Positions 54,788 through 64,000 of a stretch of DNA of 64,000 nt are shown in pieces (position 1 is the first letter of the stretch; each line of letters opens with the position of its first letter). The notes under the pieces are model-generated. The model was not told the DNA's origin, did not search any database, and saw only the letters and a program-made list of their open reading frames with translations. The translations under genes were made by a program, and so were the position numbers. Source of the DNA: Pseudonocardia kujensis (lineage in GTDB: Bacteria; Actinomycetota; Actinomycetes; Mycobacteriales; Pseudonocardiaceae); contig NZ_JAJSOK010000019.1 of NCBI RefSeq assembly GCF_021283305.1, positions 1 through 64,000 of the forward strand, written 5' to 3'.

Positions 54788-56268
54788 GCCGGCTCCTTCC
54801 CGAAGATCGACCGGGCCTCGCCCGCGGTCACCACCGAGCCGGTCACGATCACCCCGACGCCCGAGTCCCCGGCCTCCTCGGCCAGCTCGACGCCCTGGTC
54901 GATCGCCGCCGCCAGCTGCGGCTCGACGCTCACCCGGTCCCGCCCGAACACCTCGACGGCCAGCGCCGCCAGCTCGTCCGGGTCCATCGCCCGCGGCGAC
55001 GCGTTCATGGTCACCACGACCTCGTGCACCGCCGGCTCGAGGGCCTCCAGCAGGCCCTTCGCGTCCTTGTCCCGCATCACGCCGATCACGGCGACCAGCC
55101 GCGTGAACCGGAACTCCGACATCAGGGCGGCGGCCAGCGCGCGGGCGCCGTGCGGGTTGTGCGCGGCGTCGATCAGCACCGTCGGCCTGCCGGGGCCGCC
55201 CTGCATGGGCTCCAGCCGCCCGGGCGAGGTGACCGACGCGAACGCCGCCCGCACCGCGTCGGCATCCAGCGGCTGCTGAGGCCCGGCGCCGACCAGCGCC
55301 TCGGCCGCGGCCAGCGCGATCGCGGCGTTCGACGCCTGGTGCTCGCCGTGCAGCGGCAGGAAGATGTCGTCGTACCGGCCGGACAGGCCCTGCAGCTCCA
55401 GCAGCTGCCCGCCCACGGCCAGCTCCCGCTCGCGCACGCCGAACTCGGCGCCCTCGCGGGCCACCTGGGCGCCGACCTCGGCGCAGCGCTCGATGAGCAC
55501 CTCGGCCACCTCCTTGTCCTGCGCCGCGAGCACGGCGACGGACCCCGGCTTGATGATCCCGGCCTTCTCCCGCGCGATCCCGAGCAGGTCCGTGCCGAGG
55601 TACTCGGCGTGGTCGAGGCCGACCGGGGTGATGACGGAGACCCGGGCGTCGACGACGTTGGTCGCGTCCCAGCGCCCGCCGAGCCCCACCTCGACGATCC
55701 CGGCCTCGACCGGCGCGTCGGCGAACGCCGAGTAGGCCATGGCCGTGAGCACCTCGAACTTGCTCAGCCGGATCTCGTTCTTCGCGTCGAGCAGGTCCAC
55801 GAACGGCTCGACGTCCCGGTAGGCCTGCACGTACCGCTCGGGCGAGACCGGCCGGTTGTCCAGGTTGATCCGCTCCGTGGCCCGCTGCAGGTGCGGGCTG
55901 GTGTACCGGCCGGTCCGCAGGCCGATCTCGCTGAGGATCGCGTCGACCATGCGGGCCGTCGACGTCTTGCCGTTCGTGCCGGTCAGGTGCACGACCGGGT
56001 AGCCGTTCTGCGGGTCGCCGAGGACCTCGACGAGCGCGCGGATCCGGTCCAGCGACGGCTCCATGACCGTCTCCGGCCAGCGCCGGTCCAGCTCGGCCTC
56101 GACGGCGAGGAACTCGGCGTACCCCGCCACCGTGGACTGTGCGGGCACGACGTCCGGGGTGTCCGACCCGCGGATCTGGTCCAGGACGTGCGAGATCACC
56201 GCGTCCTGGGCCTGCTCCTCGGGGGCGCGGACCTCGCCCTCGCCCTCCGGGGGTTCCGGATCCGTCAC
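54784..56268 (-). CDS. folC: Folylpolyglutamate synthase / dihydrofolate synthase
   Basis: A 494-residue Mur-ligase-fold enzyme that adds glutamate to folates. The ATP loop is HLTGTNGKTSTARM, SPHLQRATERI binds the pterin, and AHNPHGARALA is in the C-terminal domain. An acidic N-terminal extension of about 45 residues is typical of actinobacterial copies. It starts 43 bases after the valS stop in the same direction. Confidence 0.95.
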   Translation of the reverse strand: MTDPEPPEGEGEVRAPEEQAQDAVISHVLDQIRGSDTPDVVPAQSTVAGYAEFLAVEAELDRRWPETVMEPSLDRIRALVEVLGDPQNGYPVVHLTGTNGKTSTARMVDAILSEIGLRTGRYTSPHLQRATERINLDNRPVSPERYVQAYRDVEPFVDLLDAKNEIRLSKFEVLTAMAYSAFADAPVEAGIVEVGLGGRWDATNVVDARVSVITPVGLDHAEYLGTDLLGIAREKAGIIKPGSVAVLAAQDKEVAEVLIERCAEVGAQVAREGAEFGVRERELAVGGQLLELQGLSGRYDDIFLPLHGEHQASNAAIALAAAEALVGAGPQQPLDADAVRAAFASVTSPGRLEPMQGGPGRPTVLIDAAHNPHGARALAAALMSEFRFTRLVAVIGVMRDKDAKGLLEALEPAVHEVVVTMNASPRAMDPDELAALAVEVFGRDRVSVEPQLAAAIDQGVELAEEAGDSGVGVIVTGSVVTAGEARSIFGKEPA

Positions 56269-56311
56269 CGCTGCTCCGCACCCCTCGCGCGCCGGGCCGG
56301 GCTCACCGCGA

Positions 56312-58939
56312 TCATGAGGCCGGCAGTCCCTCGAGCCGGGCCGTGACCCGCTCGATCTCGGCGACGGCGGCCTCCCGCCGGGCCCGGATCCCGTCGACGA
56401 CCGCGGCCGGGGCCTTCTCGGTGAACTTGGGGTTCCCGAGCTTCTTCTCGGCCTGCTCCAGCTCCTTCTGCGCGGCCGCGAGGTCGCGGCCGAGCCGGGC
56501 CCGCTCGGCGGCCACGTCGATCGCCCCCGAGGTGTCCAGCTCGACGTGCACGGTCCCCGACGCGAGCGCGACCTCCACGGTCGCGGTCGGCGCGAAGTCC
56601 GCGCCGGCCGGGTCGAGGCGGGTGAGGAACCGGGCGGCCTTCTCGTGCCCGGCCAGGCCCGCGGCGTCGAGCCCGACGAGCCGGGCCTCGACCGACCTGC
56701 GGTCCGGCAGGCCCTGCTCGGTGCGGAAGCGGCGGAGCTCGGTGATCAGTTTCTGCAGCGCCTCGACCCGGGCGACGGCCGCGGTGTCGACCGGCAGCCC
56801 GGTGTCCTCCCCCGGCCAGGGCGCCGTCACGACCGTCTCGCCGCCGGTGAGGGCGGTCCACAGCGCCTCGGTGACGAACGGGACGACGGGGTGCAGGATC
56901 CGCAGCAGCGCGTCGAGGACGTGCCCGAGGACCGCCCTGGTGCCCTCCGCGGTGGCCGGGTCGTCGAACTGCGGCTTGGCCAGCTCGAGGTACCAGTCGC
57001 AGAGCTCGTCCCAGGTGAAGTGGTAGAGCCCCTCGGTGGCCTTCGCGAACTGGAAGTCCTCCAGCAGCGCGTCCGTCTGCTCCCGGACCTCGCGCAGCCG
57101 GCCGAGGATCCAGCGGTCCGCGTCGGTGGGCCGCTGCGGCAGCGGCAGCGCCGGGTCGGCACCGTTGGCCAGCGCGAACCGGACGGCGTTCCACAGCTTG
57201 GTGGTGAAGTTGCGCGAACCCGCGACCCACTCCGCGGACAGCGACATGTCCGTGCCCGGGTTCGACCCGCGGGCGATGGTGAACCGCAGCGCGTCCGCCC
57301 CGTAGGTGTCGATGAGCTCCAGCGGGTCGATGACGTTGCCCTTGGACTTCGACATCTTCTTGCCGTGCTCGTCCCGGATCAGGCCGTGCAGGTAGACGTC
57401 CTGGAACGGCGAGCGCCCCATCGCGTAGGTCCCGAACATCATCATCCGGACGACCCAGAAGAACAGGATGTCGTAGCCGGTGACCAGGACGGAGTTCGGG
57501 TAGTACCGCTCCAGGTCCGGGGTCTCGTCCGGCCAGCCGAGCGTGGAGAACGGCCACAGGCCCGAGGAGAACCAGGTGTCGAGGACGTCCTCGTCCTGGC
57601 GCCAGCCCTCGCCCGTCGGCGGCTCCTCGTCCGGCCCGACGCAGACCATCTGGCCCTCGGGGCCGTACCAGACCGGGATCCGGTGGCCCCACCACAGCTG
57701 CCGGGAGATGCACCAGTCGTGCATGTTGTCGACCCAGTCGAAGAACCGGGAGGACATCTCGGCCGGGTGGATCCGCGTCTCGCCGCTGCGGACGGCGTCC
57801 CCCGACGCCGCGGCCAGCGACTCGACCTTGACCCACCACTGCAGCGAGAGCCGCGGCTCGATGACGACGCCGGTGCGCGAGTCGTGCCCGACGGAGTGCA
57901 GGTACGGCCGCTTCTCCGCGACGATGCGGCCCTGGGCCCGCAGCGCCTCGGTGATCGCCGTGCGCGCCGCGAAGCGGTCCAGCCCGTCGAACTCCGTGCC
58001 GGAGTTCGCGATGACGCCGGACTCGTCCATGATCGTGGGCATCGGCAGGTCGTGGCGGCGACCCATCTCGAAGTCGTTCGGGTCGTGCGCCGGGGTGATC
58101 TTCAGCGCGCCGGTGCCGAACGCGGGGTCGACATACGGGTCCGCGATGACCGGGATGTCCCGCCCGGTGATCGGCATCCGGATGGTCCTCCCGACGAGGT
58201 GCGCGTAGCGCTCGTCCTCCGGGTGGACCGCGACGGCGGTGTCCCCCAGCATCGTCTCGACCCGCGTGGTGGCCACGACGACGGAGTCCTCCCCGTCCCC
58301 GTAGCGGATGGAGACGAGCTCGCCCTCGACCTCCTTGTGGTCGACCTCGATGTCCGAGATGGCGCTCTGCAGCGCGGGCGACCAGTTGACCAGGCGCTCG
58401 GCCCGGTAGATCAGCCCGTCGTCGAACATCCGCTTGAACACGGTCTGGACGGCGCGGGAGAGCCCCTCGTCCAGCGTGAACCGCTCGCGGGACCAGTCCA
58501 CCCCGTCCCCGAGGCGCCTCATCTGACCCAGGATCGCGCCGCCGGACTCGGCCTTCCACTCCCAGACCCGCCGGACGAACTCCTCGCGGCCCAGCTCGCG
58601 GCGCGTCGGCTCGCCGGCCTCGGCCAGCCGGCGCTCGACGACGCTCTGGGTGGCGATGCCCGCGTGGTCCATGCCCGGCAGCCACAGCGCGTCGTACCCC
58701 TGCATGCGGCGGCGCCGGGTCAGCACGTCGATCAGCGTGTGGTCCATGGCGTGCCCGAGGTGCAGACTGCCCGTGACGTTCGGCGGCGGGATGACGATGC
58801 TGTACGGCGGCTTGCCCGACGCCGGGTCCGCCTCGAAGTAGCCCCGGTCGACCCACCGCTGGTACAGGACACCCTCTACCTCCGCCGGGTTCCACTTCGG
58901 CGGGAGGGGTGCGGTGCGCGCTGGGAGGGTCTCGGTCAC
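56312..58939 (-). CDS. valS: Valyl-tRNA synthetase
   Basis: An 875-residue class I synthetase. [18 protein letters not shown] contains the HIGH motif and KKMSKSKGN the KMSKS loop. An editing domain (about 190-340), an anticodon-binding domain and a C-terminal coiled coil (about 810-870) follow in normal order. The GTG start 58939 is consistent with homology. No T-box or other leader structure was seen in the short upstream gap. Confidence 0.98.
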   Translation of the reverse strand: MTETLPARTAPLPPKWNPAEVEGVLYQRWVDRGYFEADPASGKPPYSIVIPPPNVTGSLHLGHAMDHTLIDVLTRRRRMQGYDALWLPGMDHAGIATQSVVERRLAEAGEPTRRELGREEFVRRVWEWKAESGGAILGQMRRLGDGVDWSRERFTLDEGLSRAVQTVFKRMFDDGLIYRAERLVNWSPALQSAISDIEVDHKEVEGELVSIRYGDGEDSVVVATTRVETMLGDTAVAVHPEDERYAHLVGRTIRMPITGRDIPVIADPYVDPAFGTGALKITPAHDPNDFEMGRRHDLPMPTIMDESGVIANSGTEFDGLDRFAARTAITEALRAQGRIVAEKRPYLHSVGHDSRTGVVIEPRLSLQWWVKVESLAAASGDAVRSGETRIHPAEMSSRFFDWVDNMHDWCISRQLWWGHRIPVWYGPEGQMVCVGPDEEPPTGEGWRQDEDVLDTWFSSGLWPFSTLGWPDETPDLERYYPNSVLVTGYDILFFWVVRMMMFGTYAMGRSPFQDVYLHGLIRDEHGKKMSKSKGNVIDPLELIDTYGADALRFTIARGSNPGTDMSLSAEWVAGSRNFTTKLWNAVRFALANGADPALPLPQRPTDADRWILGRLREVREQTDALLEDFQFAKATEGLYHFTWDELCDWYLELAKPQFDDPATAEGTRAVLGHVLDALLRILHPVVPFVTEALWTALTGGETVVTAPWPGEDTGLPVDTAAVARVEALQKLITELRRFRTEQGLPDRRSVEARLVGLDAAGLAGHEKAARFLTRLDPAGADFAPTATVEVALASGTVHVELDTSGAIDVAAERARLGRDLAAAQKELEQAEKKLGNPKFTEKAPAAVVDGIRARREAAVAEIERVTARLEGLPAS

Positions 58940-58994
58940 GCCGTCAAGTCTACGAGCCGGGCACGACTCGTTTCCGCGGGTGGGGGGCGCCCGG

Positions 58995-59696
58995 TCACCG
59001 GCCCCGCACGGGCAGGAACACGACGTGCAGGTGGTCGAAGCCGAGCACCGGGGCGAGGCGGCGGGCGCGGACGAGGCAGGGGTCGAGCGCGCGCACCGTC
59101 CCGGTGGTGGGCTCGTAGACCCGCCAGGCGCCGTCGTCGGCGATGCGCAGGGCCAGGCAGTAGTGGCGCGGCACGAGCGACCCGACGAGCAGCGGGACCG
59201 GCCGGCGCGCGGCGAGGGCGGCCTCGACCTCCCGGATCGCGGTGTCGACGTCCCCCGGCGACGCGTCGTCGACGAACCGGATGCGGTAGCGGCCGGCCCC
59301 CGGGGCGTGGGTGTGCAGCCAGCGCAGGAAGCCCCACGGGGTGGTGCCCAGCGCCCGCGGCCACAGCCGGTTGGTGGCGGCGTGGATCTCGCGCTGGCGC
59401 GCGTCGTAGCGGGCGGCGAACCCGCGCACGATACCGCCGGCGTCGGTCTGGCGCAGCTCCAGCCGCTCCCGCTCGGTGGGGTCCGCCCAGGTGGCCAGCG
59501 CGAGGAGCACCGCGCTGCCGCAGGTGGTGCCGTCGACCTGGTCGAGCCGGGCGCCCGCGTGCCGCTGCTCCCCCAGCGCCTCGCCGATCAGCGGCCTGCG
59601 CTCACCGGAGAGGACCTTGACGGCCGCGACCGGGACCGGCACGGGCCGCGAGACCAGCCGCTGCGCCGCCCGCCCGATCGCCGACACCGTCCGCAC
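58995..59696 (-). CDS. Papain-like (C39-like) cysteine peptidase-fold protein, uncharacterised
   Basis: A 233-residue protein with the features of a cysteine-peptidase fold: [18 protein letters not shown] with a probable nucleophile Cys at a helix start, [12 protein letters not shown] with the His on a strand, and [14 protein letters not shown] with a polar third residue. No signal peptide or membrane helix is seen. No named family is recognised with confidence. GTG 59696 is selected; an earlier in-frame GTG adds 9 basic residues. Confidence 0.7.
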   Translation of the reverse strand: MRTVSAIGRAAQRLVSRPVPVPVAAVKVLSGERRPLIGEALGEQRHAGARLDQVDGTTCGSAVLLALATWADPTERERLELRQTDAGGIVRGFAARYDARQREIHAATNRLWPRALGTTPWGFLRWLHTHAPGAGRYRIRFVDDASPGDVDTAIREVEAALAARRPVPLLVGSLVPRHYCLALRIADDGAWRVYEPTTGTVRALDPCLVRARRLAPVLGFDHLHVVFLPVRGR

Positions 59697-59781
59697 GCGG
59701 CCACGGTAGCGGGGGCGGCACACGCCGACGAGCGGGCGGGCCGGACCCGCGCTGCCCGGGTTCCCGATCTACGTTGGCGGC

Positions 59782-60207
59782 ATGAGCGCAGAGCTGACCC
59801 CGGAGATCGTCGAGTTCCTCAACCACGGCACCCGCACCGGGCTGCTGGCCTGGACGGCGACGGACGGCCGCCCCCTCGCCGCCCCGGTGTGGTTCCTGGT
59901 CGAGGACGGGACCCTGATCTTCAACACGGGCAGGGACACGGCGAAGGGCCGCGCGCTCGCCCGCGACCCGCGGGTCGCGCTGGTCGTCGACCTGCCGGCG
60001 CCGCCGTACGCGTTCGTGCAGGTCCAGGGTGTGGCGGAGACGAGCGAGGACCCTGCCGAGCTGCTCCGGACCGCCACCGCGCTGGGCGCGCGCTACATGG
60101 GCGCGGACCGGGCGGAGGAGTTCGGGAAGCGCAACGGGGTCCCCGGGGAACTGCTGGTCCGGGTGCGCCCGACCAAGGTCCTGGCGCACCTGGACGTGTC
60201 GGGCTGA
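59782..60207 (+). CDS. PPOX-class F420-dependent oxidoreductase
   Basis: A 141-residue split-barrel flavin/deazaflavin oxidoreductase. RTGLLAWTATDGRPLAAPVWFL is the first strand pair, split here for reading, and NTGRDTAKGRALARDPRVAL the cofactor-phosphate site common to F420 users. The C-terminal half has GKRNGVPGELLVRVRP. The substrate is unknown. ATG 59782 is clear, 85 bases from the divergent peptidase-like gene. Confidence 0.9.
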   Translation: MSAELTPEIVEFLNHGTRTGLLAWTATDGRPLAAPVWFLVEDGTLIFNTGRDTAKGRALARDPRVALVVDLPAPPYAFVQVQGVAETSEDPAELLRTATALGARYMGADRAEEFGKRNGVPGELLVRVRPTKVLAHLDVSG

Positions 60208-60220
60208 GCCCTCGGTGGCG

Positions 60221-60529
60221 TCAGCCCCGGTTGTCGGGGTCGTTCGACGGGACGCCGCGCTCGGTGTCCGCGTCCCAGCCCTCGGCGAGGGCGGAGATCT
60301 TCTGCGCGTAGTCCGCCGCGGCGACCTGCGGCTCCTCCGCCCGCCCCGCGGCCACCCCGACCAGGAAGGCCGTCACCGGCGCGGCCGGCCGGCTCACGCC
60401 GTGCGCGACGTCCGACGTCAGGTCGAGCACCGCGTCCACGCTCTTCTCGCTGTCCACCTGGCCCTCGAGCCCCAGCTCGCGGGTCACGGCGGTGATCCAC
60501 TCCGACATGGCCTTCGCGTCGTCACTCAC
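60221..60529 (-). CDS. DUF6457-like small protein
   Basis: A 102-residue helical protein, MSDDAKAMSEWITAVTRELG at the start and VAHGVSRPAAPVTAFLVGVAAG in the middle. It resembles a small domain (DUF6457, name from memory) found alone or fused to MobA-like molybdopterin guanylyltransferases; no molybdopterin gene is nearby. Convergent with the F420 oxidoreductase. Confidence 0.75.
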   Translation of the reverse strand: MSDDAKAMSEWITAVTRELGLEGQVDSEKSVDAVLDLTSDVAHGVSRPAAPVTAFLVGVAAGRAEEPQVAAADYAQKISALAEGWDADTERGVPSNDPDNRG

Positions 60530-60583
60530 GGCGGGAAGGTACCCTCCAGGGCTCCCGGCGAACCCCGGCCGGAGGTCCCCGCG

Positions 60584-60721
60584 TCAGCCGGAGAACACCG
60601 CCGGGATCTTCAGCAGCAGGGCGATCAGCCCGTACAGGAAGGGTGCCGCGACCCACACCCACGCCAGCACGACGAGGGCGACGGGCGGGCGGCCCGTGCG
60701 GTCCGGTGTGCTCGTGCTCAT
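60584..60721 (-). CDS. MFS transporter small subunit
   Basis: A 45-residue protein with one transmembrane helix (about 15-37, VALVVLAWVWVAAPFLYGLIALL, read in parts). It has the pattern of the tiny subunit that accompanies oxalate/formate antiporter family carriers. The ATG overlaps the stop of the carrier gene (ATGA), so translation is coupled. It is too short for most automatic callers. Confidence 0.8.
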   Translation of the reverse strand: MSTSTPDRTGRPPVALVVLAWVWVAAPFLYGLIALLLKIPAVFSG

Positions 60722-62094
60722 GCCCGTGCCTCCTCGCTGCGGTCGGCCCGATCCGGCTCGTGCCACTTGTCCGCCACCGGCCGCACCAGCTCGTTGGCCA
60801 CGAAGCCGAGCACCAGCAGCACGATCATCACCGTGAAGGCGGGCGTGTACTTGGCCGGGCCGGGGACGTCCGCCCGCGCGTCGGCGAACGCGTTGACGAT
60901 GATCGGCCCGAGGACACCCGCGGTGGACCAGGCCGTGAGCAGCCGGCCGTGGATGGCGCCGACCTGGTAGGTGCCGAACAGGTCGCGCAGGTACGCCGGG
61001 ACCGTGGCGAAGCCGGCGCCGTAGAACGACAGGATCAGGATCGTGCAGATCAGGAAGACGGCCTTGTTGCCCTCGCCGACGAACGTCAGCGCCAGGTAGA
61101 GCAGCGCCCCCAGGCCCAGGTAGAGCCGGTAGATGTTCTTGCGGCCGATGAGGTCCGAGACCGTCGACCAGACGAAGCGGCCGAGCATGTTGGCCAGCGA
61201 CAGGATCGACACGAACGCCGTGGCCGCGGCGGCGAGGGTCTGCGCGGGCGACGAGTCGCGGAAGAAGTCCTGGTAGATCGGGTTTGCCCGCTCGAGGATG
61301 CCGATGCCGGCGGTGACGTTGAAGCACAGCACGATCCACAGCAGCCAGAACTGCGGCGTCTTGATGGCGTTCGCGGCCGACACGCTCGCCGTGCTGACCA
61401 TCGCCCGCGTCTTCTGCACCGCGGGATCCCATCCGGCGGGCTTCCACCCCTCCGCCGGGACGCGGATGAGCAGCCAGCCCATCGTCATGAAGACGGCGTA
61501 GACCACGCCGTGGATGAGGAACGCGAGCGCGATGCCGTCGGGGTCCGGGGCGTTCCCCGTGGCGCCGAAGGCCGACAGCATCGACGCGGTCCACGGATTG
61601 GCGATCAGCGCGCCGCCGCCGAAGCCCATGATGGCGATGCCGGTCGCCAGGCCGGGCCGGTCGGGGAACCACTTGATCAGCGTGGACACGGGCGAGATGT
61701 AGCCGATGCCCAGCCCGATCCCGCCGATGCCGCCGTACCCCACGATGACCAGCCAGTACTGGCCCACCCAGATGCCGAGTGCCGAGACCAGGAAGCCGGT
61801 GACGAAGCAGGTCGACGCGACCACCATCGCCCAGCGCGGGCCGTTGGTGTCGACCTTCGTGCCGAACACCGCCGCCGAGATGCCGAGCATGACGATGCCG
61901 AGCGTGAAGGGCAGCGCACTGAGCACACCGCTGATGTGCAGGCCCTTCTCCAGCGCCCCTTTGAACGCGCTCCAGGCGTAGACCTGGCCGATCGCGAGGT
62001 GGATCGACAGCGCGGCGGGCGGGATGAGCCAGCGGCTCCAGCCCGGTGGGGCGACGATCCGTTCCCGCGAGAGGAACCCCGACGTTCCCGACAT
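60718..62094 (-). CDS. OFA-type MFS transporter (oxalate/formate antiporter family)
   Basis: A 458-residue, 12-helix carrier. LSIHLAIGQVYAWSAFKG in helix 1, GYGGIGGIGLGIGYISPVSTLIKWFPDRPGL (read in parts) and VPAYLRDLFGTYQVGAIHGR are signatures of the oxalate/formate antiporter family. ATG 62094 follows GGAGG by 6 bases. It forms an operon with the small subunit and is divergent from a class III CoA-transferase, which fits exchange of a carboxylate with its CoA activation, although the exact acid is unknown. Confidence 0.92.
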   Translation of the reverse strand: MSGTSGFLSRERIVAPPGWSRWLIPPAALSIHLAIGQVYAWSAFKGALEKGLHISGVLSALPFTLGIVMLGISAAVFGTKVDTNGPRWAMVVASTCFVTGFLVSALGIWVGQYWLVIVGYGGIGGIGLGIGYISPVSTLIKWFPDRPGLATGIAIMGFGGGALIANPWTASMLSAFGATGNAPDPDGIALAFLIHGVVYAVFMTMGWLLIRVPAEGWKPAGWDPAVQKTRAMVSTASVSAANAIKTPQFWLLWIVLCFNVTAGIGILERANPIYQDFFRDSSPAQTLAAAATAFVSILSLANMLGRFVWSTVSDLIGRKNIYRLYLGLGALLYLALTFVGEGNKAVFLICTILILSFYGAGFATVPAYLRDLFGTYQVGAIHGRLLTAWSTAGVLGPIIVNAFADARADVPGPAKYTPAFTVMIVLLVLGFVANELVRPVADKWHEPDRADRSEEARA

Positions 62095-62221
62095 GCGACC
62101 ACCTCCGTGCCTGTGCGGGCGAACCGTAAGTCGCGGTGCTCGACGCGGCAATTCGTGGCATTCCCCCGCGCCCGGGCGGCCAACCGTCGGGTGTGTCGCC
62201 GGCGTGTGGTGGAGTGGGCGG

Positions 62222-63394
62222 GTGAGTGCACCGCTGAGCGGGATCCGCGTGGTGTCGTTCGACCACGCCGTCTCCGTGCCCTACGCCGGGCGGCTGCTGG
62301 CCGACCTCGGTGCCGACGTGGTCAAGGTCGAGCGACCGGGCGGGGGTGACTTCGCCCGCGGCTACGACGCGGCCTGCGGCGACGTCTCCTCCTACTTCGC
62401 CTGGATCAACCGCGGCAAGCGCTCGGTGGTGCTCGACCTCAAGTCCGCCGACGGGCTCGCCGCGGCACACCGGCTCGTCGACACCGCCGACGTCGTGCTG
62501 GCCAACCTCGGCCCCGGCGCCACCGGCCGGCTCGGCCTCGACGGCGACACCCTCCGCGGCCGCCGGCCGCAGCTGATCACCTGCGAGCTGTCGGGGTACG
62601 GCGAGGGCGGACCCGCCGCCGGCCGCAAGGCCTACGATGCGCTCATCCAGTCCGAGGCCGGCCTGCTCGAGCTGACCGGCGACGGCGACGTGACGGCCCG
62701 CGCGGGCATCTCCGTCGCCGACATCGCGGCCGGCGTGCAGGTCCAGTCCGCGGTCCTGGCGGCGCTGTTCCACCGGGAGCGCACCGGCGAGGGTGCCACG
62801 CTGCGGATCTCGCTGCTCGAGGCGCTCACCGAGTGGATGCACCAGCCGATGCTCTACGCGCTCGGCACCGGGCGGGCGCCCGCGCGCTCGGGCGGGCACC
62901 ACCCGTCGATCGCGCCGTACGGGCCCTTCCCCTGCGCCGACGGCGCCGTCCACCTGGCGGTGCAGAACGAGCGGGAGTGGTTGCGGCTCTGCACGACCGT
63001 GCTCGGCGACCCGGCGGTCGCGGTCGACGAGCGCTTCGCCTCGGTACGGGCCCGGGTGGAGCACCGCGAGGAGCTGCACGCGTTGCTGCACACCCGCTTC
63101 GCCGACCTCACCCAGCAGCGGCTCGGCGCGCTGCTCGACGAGGCCGACATCGCCTGGTCCGCGGTCGGGCACGTCGCCGAGCTCCCGCGGCACCCGCAGC
63201 TGGTCGCCCGCGCCCGGTTCGTCGGGGTCCGGGTGACCGGCGGCGAGGCGGTGCCGATGGCCGTCCCGCCGGTCGACTCCAGCGCCTGGCCCCCGCCGCT
63301 CGACGCCGAGGTCCCCGCCCTGGGCGCGCACACCGTCGAGGTCCTCGGCGAGCTCGGCTACACCGCCGAGGAGATCGAGAAGCTCACCGGCTGA
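62222..63394 (+). CDS. CaiB/BaiF (class III) CoA-transferase
   Basis: A 390-residue family III CoA-transferase. SVPYAGRLLADLGADVVKVERP near the start, split here for reading, FAWINRGKRSVVLDLK, and the catalytic Asp in RKAYDALIQSEAG are diagnostic. Formyl-CoA:oxalate and carnitine CoA-transferases belong here. GTG 62222 gives the family N terminus. It diverges from the OFA carrier genes with a 127-base gap. Its TGA stop is part of the first degenerate 41-nt-type repeat that follows. Confidence 0.92.
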   Translation: MSAPLSGIRVVSFDHAVSVPYAGRLLADLGADVVKVERPGGGDFARGYDAACGDVSSYFAWINRGKRSVVLDLKSADGLAAAHRLVDTADVVLANLGPGATGRLGLDGDTLRGRRPQLITCELSGYGEGGPAAGRKAYDALIQSEAGLLELTGDGDVTARAGISVADIAAGVQVQSAVLAALFHRERTGEGATLRISLLEALTEWMHQPMLYALGTGRAPARSGGHHPSIAPYGPFPCADGAVHLAVQNEREWLRLCTTVLGDPAVAVDERFASVRARVEHREELHALLHTRFADLTQQRLGALLDEADIAWSAVGHVAELPRHPQLVARARFVGVRVTGGEAVPMAVPPVDSSAWPPPLDAEVPALGAHTVEVLGELGYTAEEIEKLTG

Positions 63395-63500
63395 GCGTCA
63401 CGGAGCCATGACGCTCACGAGACCGGTCTCGGAGCGCGCTGTGGATCCATGACGCCTACACCACCCGGCCCCAGGAGCGTCGTGGAGCCATCCTGCGCGT
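63392..63500. repeat. Degenerate copies of the roughly 41-nt palindromic repeat
   Basis: Three imperfect units begin with GAGCG at 63393, 63432 and 63475 (steps of 39 and 43 nt). The first has AGCGTCACGGAGCCATGACG, nearly palindromic; the second has GTGGATCCATGACGC; the third GTCGTGGAGCCATC. They share GGAnCCAnnACGC with the array at 8.5 kb and also begin on a stop codon (that of the CoA-transferase). They fill the gap before the clpX terminator. Confidence 0.75.
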
Positions 63501-63517
63501 GGACGGACCCGAGAACG

Positions 63518-63553
63518 CGGAACGCCCGCCCTCGACGAGGGCGGGCCGTTCGC
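63518..63553 (-). terminator. Intrinsic terminator-like hairpin after clpX
   Basis: CCCGCCCT (63525-63532) pairs with AGGGCGGG (63538-63545) around a 5-nt loop, and the stem extends outward with one bulge. It begins 11 bases past the clpX stop on the minus strand. Confidence 0.7.
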
Positions 63554-63563
63554 GGAAGGTCGC

Positions 63564-64000
63564 TCAGGCGGAGCGCTCGCCCCGCTCCCGGCGCTGCGGG
63601 CGCCGGGGCACGATCGTCGGGTTGACGTTCTCCTTCACGGTCTCCTCGGTCACGACCACCTTCGCCACGTCCGTGCGGCTCGGGATGTCGTACATGACGG
63701 GGAGGAGGACCTCCTCCATGATCGCGCGGAGCCCACGGGCGCCGGTGCCCCGGAGGATCGCCTGGTCGGCGACCGCCTCGAGCGCGTCGTCGGTGAACTC
63801 CAGCTCGACGCCGTCCATCTCGAAGAGCTTGCGGTACTGCTTGACCAGCGCGTTGCGCGGCTCGGTCAGGATCTTGACCAGGGCGTCCTTGTCGAGCGAG
63901 GTCACCGAGGCCACGACCGGGAGCCGGCCGATGAACTCGGGGATCAGCCCGAACTTGATGAGGTCCTCGGGCATGGTGTCGGCGAAGCTCTCGGAGGTGT
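63564..64000 (-). CDS. clpX: ATP-dependent Clp protease ATP-binding subunit ClpX (3' part)
   Basis: The last 144 or so residues of ClpX; the gene continues past the window end. Conserved segments are [20 protein letters not shown] and [21 protein letters not shown], the sensor-2 region, each shortened in reading. The tail ends [12 protein letters not shown], a basic actinobacterial variant. ClpX unfolds substrates for ClpP. Confidence 0.95.
   Translation of the reverse strand, partial: TSESFADTMPEDLIKFGLIPEFIGRLPVVASVTSLDKDALVKILTEPRNALVKQYRKLFEMDGVELEFTDDALEAVADQAILRGTGARGLRAIMEEVLLPVMYDIPSRTDVAKVVVTEETVKENVNPTIVPRRPQRRERGERSA

Overview
The window is chromosomal DNA from a very GC-rich actinomycete, most likely a Pseudonocardiaceae (Pseudonocardia-like) organism. 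Signs of this are the many GTG starts, ATGA/GTGA gene overlaps, F420-type oxidoreductases, an actinobacterial RNase E with long low-complexity tails, IdeR-type iron control and the gene order rne-rplU-rpmA-obgE-proB. The genus is an inference. No prophage, CRISPR array, rRNA or tRNA gene was recognised.

Layout. 1-4.1 kb: glycosyltransferase 9, cyanase, an alpha/beta hydrolase and a drug-type MFS pump. 4.2-7.8 kb: a tight three-gene operon (circularly permuted ATP-grasp, alpha-E, transglutaminase) that looks like an uncharacterised peptide-ligation system. 8.0-19 kb: housekeeping block with rpsT, holA, a SAM-riboswitch-controlled thrC, comEC/comEA, degV, an SGNH hydrolase, a histidine phosphatase, rsfS and nadD. 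19-35 kb: accessory stretch placed between nadD and proB, with alkB, a decayed luciferase-like oxidoreductase, an MFS carrier, two TetR regulators, an iron-regulated binding lipoprotein, an S41-like protein lacking its serine, a small inverted-repeat element, a MoxR/VWA pair, a secreted lipase, a recQ gene with an in-frame amber codon, structured repeats and a frameshifted F420-type nitroreductase. 35-64 kb: proB, obgE, rpmA, rplU, rne, a radical-SAM/DUF2344 pair split by a membrane fusion protein, dapA, an ABC-2 exporter, ndk, folC, valS, an oxalate/formate-type carrier next to a class III CoA-transferase, and the 3' part of clpX.

The most unusual content is non-coding. (i) Six exact 41-nt tandem repeats with a palindromic core abut the holA stop codon, and degenerate relatives with about the same period abut the CoA-transferase stop near 63.4 kb. 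(ii) Three copies of a roughly 70-nt element near 31.7-32.0 kb keep nested stems despite sequence changes. (iii) A 21-bp array lies upstream of comEA. (iv) A SAM riboswitch closes its P1 helix on the Shine-Dalgarno sequence of thrC. (v) comEC has no in-frame stop before a probable bidirectional terminator. Several genes are disrupted (recQ, the Ddn-like gene, the luciferase-like gene, a small ORF near 48.5 kb); some of these may be sequence errors.
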